This document shows positions 59,301 to 64,000 of a stretch of DNA of 64,000 nt, one piece after another. Location: positions 124,001 through 188,000 of the forward strand of contig JAEWAQ010000048.1 of assembly GCA_023391635.1 (NCBI GenBank). The letters run 5' to 3'. The notes beneath the pieces are model-generated. The model saw nothing but the letters and a program-made list of their open reading frames with translations. It did not search any database and had not been told where the DNA came from. Numbering within the stretch: the first letter of the stretch is position 1; every line of letters begins with the position of its first letter. Source of the DNA: Bacillota bacterium (GTDB lineage Bacteria; Bacillota; Bacilli; Paenibacillales; Paenibacillaceae). A program made the translations under genes and the position numbers.

Positions 59301-62147
59301 ATCACGACGAAGAATGGATCGAAGAACATTGTCACCACGCTTGCGTACGCAAGTACGTACGATCAGGCGTTTGTGACCAGCCAAGCGATCTCGGTCAGCG
59401 ATGCGGACGGGATCGCAATAACCGTCACTCAGCAGGAAGAATATGACAGATCAACTGGCTTGATGACGGCATGGGTGGATGGAGAGGCCCATCGAACAGA
59501 ATATGTGTACGACAAGCTTGGACGCATCAAAGTTGTTAAGCACCCAGGTGACACCACTTTCAGCGTGGACTACGACGATACGAACAATACGATCACAACA
59601 ACGAATGAGGTTGGGTATCGGACGAAAACAAGCTGGAATGCCTTGGGATACAAAGTAGAAGAAGGGTTGTACGACGCCGACGGCTATGCGAAGAAAGCTA
59701 AATATGATTATGATGCTTATGGAAGAATGCTCTGGAGCGAGGATGCCAAAGGAAATCAAACGATGATGCACTATGACAATTGGAGTCGTCTGACCCAGAC
59801 CGATCAGCCGAACCCATTGAATCAAGCTGGCTCAGTCGTGTCGACCATTGCGTATGACGATGCATTGCGCCAGGTAACGAAGACGGATGCGGAAGGGTAT
59901 GCTCTGATCGAGACGTTCGACAAATATGAGAGAATTGTGAAGAAAGAGGAACGTGCAACCGCAGCAAGCAGCATCAAGCCGCTCGAAAGTTATGTTTACA
60001 ATCCGGTCAGTGGCCAACTGGCCGAAGTTCGGGATGCGAAGCAGAAGCCCACGACCTTTGATTACAATATACTGGGGCGGTTGGTTTCTGTCACCAATGC
60101 CAATAGCGAAATTACACAATATCAGTATGATATGGTTGGTAATCTGGTAAATATTACATTTGCGGATGGGAGCATTAAGCAGAAGGAATATGATGATCTC
60201 GGCCGGGTGATACGATCGATTGACGAACAAAACCGAGCGGAGAAATGGTTCTATGACGGCAATAATAACTTGGTTCGTCGAGAGGATCGCAATGGAGCAA
60301 TAACAATATATGAATACAATGACCGTAATTGGCTGAAAACGCGTACGAGTGACGACGAGACGGTTAGCTTTACGTATGATGACTTGGGCCAGCGACTGAC
60401 TATGACGGATGGAACGGGCACGACCGCGTATCACTACGATGATTACACCGGGCAACTGGATACGCTCACCTATCCCGATCAGCACACATTAGCCTATAAG
60501 TACTATGAGAATGGCTTTCGTAAGGAGATGACAGGCCCTTTCGGATATAAGACATATTACGGGTATGACCGCCTGAACAGGTTGGCGGTGGTAAGTGATA
60601 GTCCGCTAGATTCTTCGGTTACGCCAACAGCAGCATACATGTACTATGACAACGGGTTGCTTGAACGAACAGAGACTGCGAACGGTATAAGACATGACAA
60701 CATATTTGACGGTTTGAGCCTGGTCGATGTGAAGCATGTGCAGGATGGCGATGCGCTGAATCATTACCGTTATGGTTACGATGCCAATGCTAACCTTACA
60801 AGCCGGACGGAGAACGAAGTAACAAACGAGTTCATATATGATGATTTGAATCGGATTGCAACCTCAACAATCGGCAATGAAACATACACGTATGACAACC
60901 GGGGCAACCGCCTGACGTTGCAATCGGAGCAGATGGTAGAGCCGCTGATAATGGAGTATACGTATGACGATCAAAACCGATTGATTGAAGCGCAGAATGG
61001 TGCCGCAGCAACAGTACATTATCGGTACAATGGTGACGGATTGTTGGTCGAGCGAACGGAGAATGGGACAACGGCGCGTTACTACTACGATGGCGATCAT
61101 ATTATAGCCGAAGCAACGCTCGTAGATGGTGTGCCGCAGTTTAAGGCCCGTTACATTCGCGGCAACAAGTTGGAGGCGATCGAATACTCGGATGAAACGA
61201 CAGCGTACGCTTTGTACAACGGGCATGGCGATCTGGTGGAACTGCGCGACTCGCAGGGCGGCCCGCTGAATGCGTACGAGTATGATATTTGGGGCAATAT
61301 TGTCTCGGAGCAGGAACAAGTGCATAACCCGTTCCGATATTCCGGCGAACTGTGGGATGATACTACGCAGCTTCAATATCTTCGCGCCAGATGGTATGAT
61401 CCTTCTGTAGGAAGGTTTATCAATGAGGATAGCTTCGAAGGACAAATTAATAATCCGTTATCGCTGAACCTGTACGCCTATGTGCAGAATAATCCGCTAA
61501 CTCATGTTGATCCTACTGGACATATGGCAGCTAATGCGTTAAACAGCATTGCTGCTGCATATTCAATTTTCGGGAATAATCAAACATCAGCCCAAGTTTC
61601 AAAAGCTGTTATTTTAGCGAATGGATGGAATTTCTATACTGCATTACATGAAATCGCTCAAGTGAATATTTATAGAGCATTAGTAGAAAGGGGTTACGCC
61701 CCGATTCTTGAACAGAAAATAAAGTCCAATGAAAACACACTATTGGGACTTGGGCCCAAAAAGACCTATGAAGCTGACGTTGTAGCAAATGGTCTATTAT
61801 GGGAAGTGAAGCCACTAGGCGGTGCCTCTCCCAAAAAACAAATTGAGAAGTACACAGAACTTGGTGGGTATGTTGCTGCGCCAACAGGTACACTTGAGTC
61901 AATAAAAGGTATTTACATCGTAAGTGGCATCTACATGAAAATTGATTTTCCAAAGGCAGGAGAGGCAAGATATTCATTTTATAAACGGGAAACAGACCCG
62001 AATGGGAATTATGTTGAGTCTGCAATAAGCACAAAAGAAGTGAAGAATAAACTCTTTGATCAAAAGTATACAAAGGAATTTTTTATTTTTCCAATGATAC
62101 CGGTACCTGGTTTGATTCCTGGCGGCATTCCTGCGTTAGCTTTTTAA
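56301..62147 (+). CDS. Secreted RHS/YD-repeat polymorphic toxin with PD-(D/E)xK-like tip
   Basis: 1948 residues, TTG start behind ggagaggag. Signal peptide about 1-34. N-terminal region with GY/NYSGT-type repeats and six cysteines (57350-57720), then a long YD-repeat shell (about 680-1690; many YDxxGR, YxYDxxxN, HYDDYTGQ units). The RHS core end reads RYSGELWDDTTQLQYLRARWYDPSVGRFINEDSF, then DPTGH (1737-1741), the usual cleavage boundary. The variable tip (about 1742-1948) holds Asp1826 in YEADVV, Glu1835-x-Lys1837 in LWEVKP and a following QIEKY helix, the pattern of PD-(D/E)xK nucleases. Secreted contact-type toxin against neighbouring cells by analogy with WapA; the nuclease call is motif-level inference. 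AT-rich tip compared with the shell. Confidence 0.87.
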   Translation: MRAKKKWKIIVLTLITALIFELVPNYGTNAVSAAEIVSNQTSIQDIVDRFSTTGEFVQQQLDAGYTLDRIYAAFLIARIESITYEAALAEVAPSEINESNDAVSQVTDSLADNLLRDVVLKSMDEDMEAVDGESGLSGKWPQQQNSLLNGEDPGLEVPPVYDHAAMNQAPYSIGSAGESVSGLTGGLSLTNTDMTLPGRNGLSFSLIRKYDTNAAQFYDMSYDSSTYPIYGYQLDINLTRKPLSLQYSVKFEELKYVEEDFNRDGISDNSVSLGTSVKTYGTYASESMAQQNLNIVYTTPTEYMSVSDYRTSNTNSFSSTIYYSSGGFVGNLSQSGSSYVYSGSYTPADSKTATGTCTNMLPGRYDVNGQWQQTGNYTNTCNSSMPYNSGGYSGTLNRTTTDTVRDCSSPGQAYVNCTKEWRANYSGTVTKPASDTRIWRQNYSGTVVKLGTTGSYKCDSWVNDSYANWRYCYTVSTVRRSPWIESVEVEGAPSSTRKRIPFATYSEAVAMQNSIVNIAADIKIGTDGIYNYYTVSTPNPSISSSGEVVGEGVTYYNTTTTPWEEQIFPLGKGWSWDLPYIETNSGKKYVHLAGGGSYEISGTALKGYEWEGLSLVTDTTVTVNGEPSNYALVPVDGTWKQYFTADGRLLQISDAYNNNNTIQFSYTANAAYGNRKLLSQVKDAINNTIQIAYSATAVTLTKGTQVVTYAKRKEQGKELLESVTDAEGRKTTYSYELKDAKFNLMSYEPSRAISNPYALLTKVQHPTGASTIYTYGPQSVQRYIGTSSVNQAYRLFSRKDEVQLSNGGTNTSNMRTMSYNNTDFGSSYNQDITVSTTINDGLVQTTYTYKKDYIDNNTPARFYLEQTVDQASGATRTTAYAYAKKVGTRSYFAAAPTTVTHSDNLTQDVLTTISTYDDYGNVLQETDAKGVTTIYTYDSTKHLLQTSLKPSTSTASVYTIYTRNAQGDITQVIGRKNNASGEILQQIDYGNIDIYGNVRTITTKNGSKNIVTTLAYASTYDQAFVTSQAISVSDADGIAITVTQQEEYDRSTGLMTAWVDGEAHRTEYVYDKLGRIKVVKHPGDTTFSVDYDDTNNTITTTNEVGYRTKTSWNALGYKVEEGLYDADGYAKKAKYDYDAYGRMLWSEDAKGNQTMMHYDNWSRLTQTDQPNPLNQAGSVVSTIAYDDALRQVTKTDAEGYALIETFDKYERIVKKEERATAASSIKPLESYVYNPVSGQLAEVRDAKQKPTTFDYNILGRLVSVTNANSEITQYQYDMVGNLVNITFADGSIKQKEYDDLGRVIRSIDEQNRAEKWFYDGNNNLVRREDRNGAITIYEYNDRNWLKTRTSDDETVSFTYDDLGQRLTMTDGTGTTAYHYDDYTGQLDTLTYPDQHTLAYKYYENGFRKEMTGPFGYKTYYGYDRLNRLAVVSDSPLDSSVTPTAAYMYYDNGLLERTETANGIRHDNIFDGLSLVDVKHVQDGDALNHYRYGYDANANLTSRTENEVTNEFIYDDLNRIATSTIGNETYTYDNRGNRLTLQSEQMVEPLIMEYTYDDQNRLIEAQNGAAATVHYRYNGDGLLVERTENGTTARYYYDGDHIIAEATLVDGVPQFKARYIRGNKLEAIEYSDETTAYALYNGHGDLVELRDSQGGPLNAYEYDIWGNIVSEQEQVHNPFRYSGELWDDTTQLQYLRARWYDPSVGRFINEDSFEGQINNPLSLNLYAYVQNNPLTHVDPTGHMAANALNSIAAAYSIFGNNQTSAQVSKAVILANGWNFYTALHEIAQVNIYRALVERGYAPILEQKIKSNENTLLGLGPKKTYEADVVANGLLWEVKPLGGASPKKQIEKYTELGGYVAAPTGTLESIKGIYIVSGIYMKIDFPKAGEARYSFYKRETDPNGNYVESAISTKEVKNKLFDQKYTKEFFIFPMIPVPGLIPGGIPALAF

Positions 62148-62162
62148 TCTCTGATAGATTAA

Positions 62163-62186
62163 CTCCCCGCAGCTTACTGCGGGGAG
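62163..62186 (+). terminator. Perfect hairpin between toxin and immunity-position gene
   Basis: CTCCCCGCAG (62163-62172) and CTGCGGGGAG (62177-62186) over CTTA. The tail is aacttatt, only weakly T-rich, so it may be a partial terminator or mRNA stabiliser rather than a full stop; it ends 14 bases before the next ribosome binding site. Confidence 0.65.
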
Positions 62187-62215
62187 AACTTATTGATATT
62201 GGGGGATGAATTGCT

Positions 62216-63310
62216 ATGAATACTTCGTTACCATCCAATGTGAATTGGTCAAAGCAATTGCCGTTTAATGGGTTGAAAAAGATTAATAAAATCGATTGGA
62301 AGTTTACCCGAAACAATATTATTTCAACATCAAGCCCTATTTTTGACAATGAAAGCAATCTTATATTTGGGGCAAATAATGGAGAAATATTTTCGATTAA
62401 TAAGTTTGGAGAAATGAATTGGTGTACAAATATTGGGGAAGGTCGGATATCAAGTCCATCGATGGATCCCGAAGGTAATATATTATTGGTTGCAAATAGA
62501 GGAAATCAGACTTACATAATAAAAATTAATTCCAAAGGTGATAAACTATGGGATAATCAATTCGCTAGTGAAATACACTTTGAACCTATCGTCGATCAGG
62601 AAGGCGACGCGTTTGTCGCGACTAGGAGTGAGCTAATAAAGGTCGATCGCAATGGTCATCTCATCTGGAATTTCCCTTGTCGCAATATTAGTTCTAACCC
62701 TATTTACGACAAATACGGCAATGTTTATTTCTCTGCCAGAGAAGAACCAGGTGTTTTGATTTCTTTGACCAATGAAGGAGAGATTCGTTGGAAAAAAGAA
62801 TTCGGTAAATGTTATCTTGAGTATGAGCCGATTATGGATGCTTCAGGAAATATATATTTTATCGCCAGTGAGCTAAATCTGCATTCGTTATACTCTATAG
62901 ATTTTTATGGAAATATTAATTGGAAGTATTCGCCTACTGATCGGGGAATCATTAGTTCACCAGCTTTAAGCCATGATGGTGTGTTGGTTATGGGTACAAC
63001 GTATTTTGGAGTTATAGCGATAAACACATTCGGACAAGTGCTTTGGGAAACAAATATCGGTCATATTACTCAGAATACTCCAGTATTAGATGTAAGAAAT
63101 TATGTTTACCTGCATACTCAAGTTAAGAAACGTAACTATATTTCTTATATCTGGTGCCTAAGCAATAAAGGTCAACCTCTTTGGAATCATGAATTTAAAG
63201 GGGCGATGGAGTGGTTTCATTTTAATCAAGAAAATGGTTTGCTGATCAAGACCGTAGACCCAGACAAGTTGTCTATTGAAATAGCGGCATATAATATTGA
63301 GCTTGTTTAA
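62216..63310 (+). CDS. PQQ-like beta-propeller protein, candidate immunity protein
   Basis: 364 residues, no signal peptide or membrane helix, so cytoplasmic. At least seven repeats of a blade pattern ending G-x-x-x-W are visible: IFSINKFGEMNW, IIKINSKGDKLW, LIKVDRNGHLIW, ISLTNEGEIRW, LYSIDFYGNINW, IAINTFGQVLW and WCLSNKGQPLW. This fits a closed seven-bladed PQQ/WD-like propeller. It begins 68 bases after the RHS stop with ggggga 10 bases before ATG, is equally AT-rich, and is followed by its own terminator. Immunity genes normally sit here, so it may bind the toxin tip. Function is inferred from position; it lacks cofactor or enzyme motifs. Confidence 0.75.
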   Translation: MNTSLPSNVNWSKQLPFNGLKKINKIDWKFTRNNIISTSSPIFDNESNLIFGANNGEIFSINKFGEMNWCTNIGEGRISSPSMDPEGNILLVANRGNQTYIIKINSKGDKLWDNQFASEIHFEPIVDQEGDAFVATRSELIKVDRNGHLIWNFPCRNISSNPIYDKYGNVYFSAREEPGVLISLTNEGEIRWKKEFGKCYLEYEPIMDASGNIYFIASELNLHSLYSIDFYGNINWKYSPTDRGIISSPALSHDGVLVMGTTYFGVIAINTFGQVLWETNIGHITQNTPVLDVRNYVYLHTQVKKRNYISYIWCLSNKGQPLWNHEFKGAMEWFHFNQENGLLIKTVDPDKLSIEIAAYNIELV

Positions 63311-63331
63311 ATTCAATGATATTATTAGTCG

Positions 63332-63365
63332 CCACATGCGAGTATAACAACTCCATGTGGTTTTC
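63332..63365 (+). terminator. Rho-independent terminator after the beta-propeller gene
   Basis: ccacatg (63332-63338) pairs with catgtgg (63354-63360), followed by ttttc. Confidence 0.75.
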
Positions 63366-63539
63366 GTATTATCAGGTCAACCAGAAATTCGATCGACCTC
63401 GTAAAAGAAACTGTTCTCCTACTACATCCAATGACCATGTTTGAGCTGGTTGAGGGATCGACCTCGCATCACAAGCGAAGCTGTGAGATTGGAACCATCG
63501 TGGGAGTGCCGGTGAATTTGTCATCAGAAGGAGAGGGAT

Positions 63540-63790
63540 ATGGATTCGGTTATTGGCTTAGATGTAGCGAAAGGGAAGAGTGTTATTCAAGTGTTTTTGA
63601 AGCGAAATGACGCTAACGGAAACCGGAAACTATTAGACATACCGAAGAGGGATTCAGGCGTCTTGGCAAAGTCATTCAAGAGCTTCGAGAACGAACAGGA
63701 GAAGAACTCATTGTCGTCCTAGAAGCAACGGATCATTATCATCGTATGGTAGTAGCCTTCCTGTCTGATATGGGCGATTAGTCAACTGGT
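63540..63790 (+). pseudogene. IS110-type transposase, N-terminal remnant
   Basis: The N-terminus VIGLDVAKGKSVIQVFLKRN, with its first DEDD Asp, is that of IS110-family transposases. After a frameshift near 63615-63630 the next frame continues with ETIRHTEEGFRRLGKVIQEL, ELIVVLEATDHYHRMVVAFLSDMG, the expected second segment (Glu of LEAT, then xHYH). A stop follows at 63778-63780 and the rest of the enzyme is missing. Ribosome binding site gaaggagagg is kept. The 230 bases upstream (63311-63539) hold a terminator and two copies of gatcgacctcg (63391-63401 and 63456-63466), perhaps part of the element's left end. Clearly inactive. Confidence 0.8.
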
Positions 63791-63798
63791 CAATCAGC

Positions 63799-63948
63799 GT
63801 CGTTGGGTGGCCAGAAATAAGTCCGGACTGGATTGATACTAGAGGTACTTCAATGACATCTGAGCAAGTAACTCAAATTATGAATAGAGCTGCCGGATCA
63901 TACAAAGATAAGGTACTGCCTGGAAAAGTAGAAATTTGGATAAGGTAA
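63799..63948 (+). pseudogene. Orphan C-terminal fragment, possibly a displaced toxin tip
   Basis: In one frame after the transposase remnant the DNA reads as a compact C-terminal peptide: PEISPDWIDTRGTSMTSEQ (from 63811), then MNRAAGSYKDKVLPGKVEIW, ending in TAA at 63946-63948. There is no start codon with a ribosome binding site except ATG 63853, which is internal. A protein tail without its body, next to RHS genes, separated by transposon debris and followed at once by a small gene, resembles an orphan rhs-CT module. I do not recognise the domain family. Confidence 0.5.
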
Positions 63949-63965
63949 AAAAGGAGTTGTCTTCA

Positions 63966-64000
63966 TTGGCTAGATTTCTTTGCAAGTGTGGAGTGACACT
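63966..64000 (+). CDS. Start of a small gene, possible immunity protein (partial)
   Basis: TTG 63966 has aaggag 10 bases upstream, and the frame is open to the window edge: M-ARFLCKCGVT. The CKCG near the N-terminus suggests a small cysteine-containing (zinc ribbon-like) protein. It lies 17 bases after the orphan toxin-tail frame, the position of an immunity gene. Only 11 codons are visible, so this is tentative. Confidence 0.45.
   Translation, partial: MARFLCKCGVT

Noticed and set aside
63391..63466. Pair of gatcgacctcg 11-mers as attachment sites or target duplications
   Set aside because: Both copies lie on the same side of the transposase remnant, and IS110 elements usually leave no such duplications.

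Overview
The window looks like chromosome of a high-GC member of the Paenibacillaceae (Paenibacillus/Cohnella type). Three things point there: strong Gram-positive ribosome binding sites with many TTG/GTG starts; YesM/YesN two-component pairs next to carbohydrate ABC importers with lipoprotein binding subunits; and an S-layer-homology (SLH) anchored surface enzyme. This assignment is inference from gene content. No rRNA, tRNA or CRISPR array was seen.

Region by region. 1-3916 is the end of a chemotaxis operon (cheA C-terminus, an MCP, cheR, cheB). 4153-7580 (minus strand) is a MoxR ATPase / DUF58 / DUF4129 membrane operon. 7900-12091 encodes a HelD-type RNA polymerase recycling ATPase and a RecQ helicase. 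12303-17489 carries a guanylate-kinase-like protein and then a complete SiaB-SiaC-SiaA-SiaD-like partner-switch operon, whose output enzyme is a GGDEF plus HD-GYP protein. 17692-27573 is a first sugar-uptake locus: YesM/YesN pair, two permeases, binding lipoprotein, and a large DUF6259 protein with a C-terminal F5/8-type module. 27671-31477 holds a DrrAB-like exporter, a divergent double-HTH MerR regulator and an ArsR-type regulator.

31670-49375 reads as a polysaccharide utilisation locus. It contains a GH2 enzyme, a binding lipoprotein, a second YesM/YesN pair, a secreted beta-helix protein, an Lpl-type importer (two permeases and a second, paralogous binding lipoprotein), and a 1679-residue surface protein combining a DNRLRE-like module, two beta-helix domains, an alpha/beta-hydrolase and three SLH repeats. 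Surface enzymes would cut and de-esterify a glycan, the lipoproteins and permeases would import oligosaccharides, GH2 would finish them in the cytoplasm, and the two-component pair would sense the substrate. The order of events is inferred; the substrate cannot be named.

49554-53587 is housekeeping/accessory: aldo/keto reductase, an ECF sigma factor with its membrane partner behind a recognisable ECF promoter, and a Fic protein. From about 53.6 kb to the end the DNA becomes visibly AT-richer and looks like a polymorphic-toxin island. It has a frameshifted PA14-PA14-FN3 gene ending in a stub of YD repeat, a 1948-residue secreted RHS protein with a PD-(D/E)xK-like nuclease tip, a cytoplasmic beta-propeller protein in the immunity-gene position, a decayed IS110-type transposase fragment, and at the right edge what looks like an orphan toxin tail followed by the start of another small immunity-like gene.

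Coordinates of start codons were chosen by ribosome binding sites and promoters where visible; several differ from the longest open frame.
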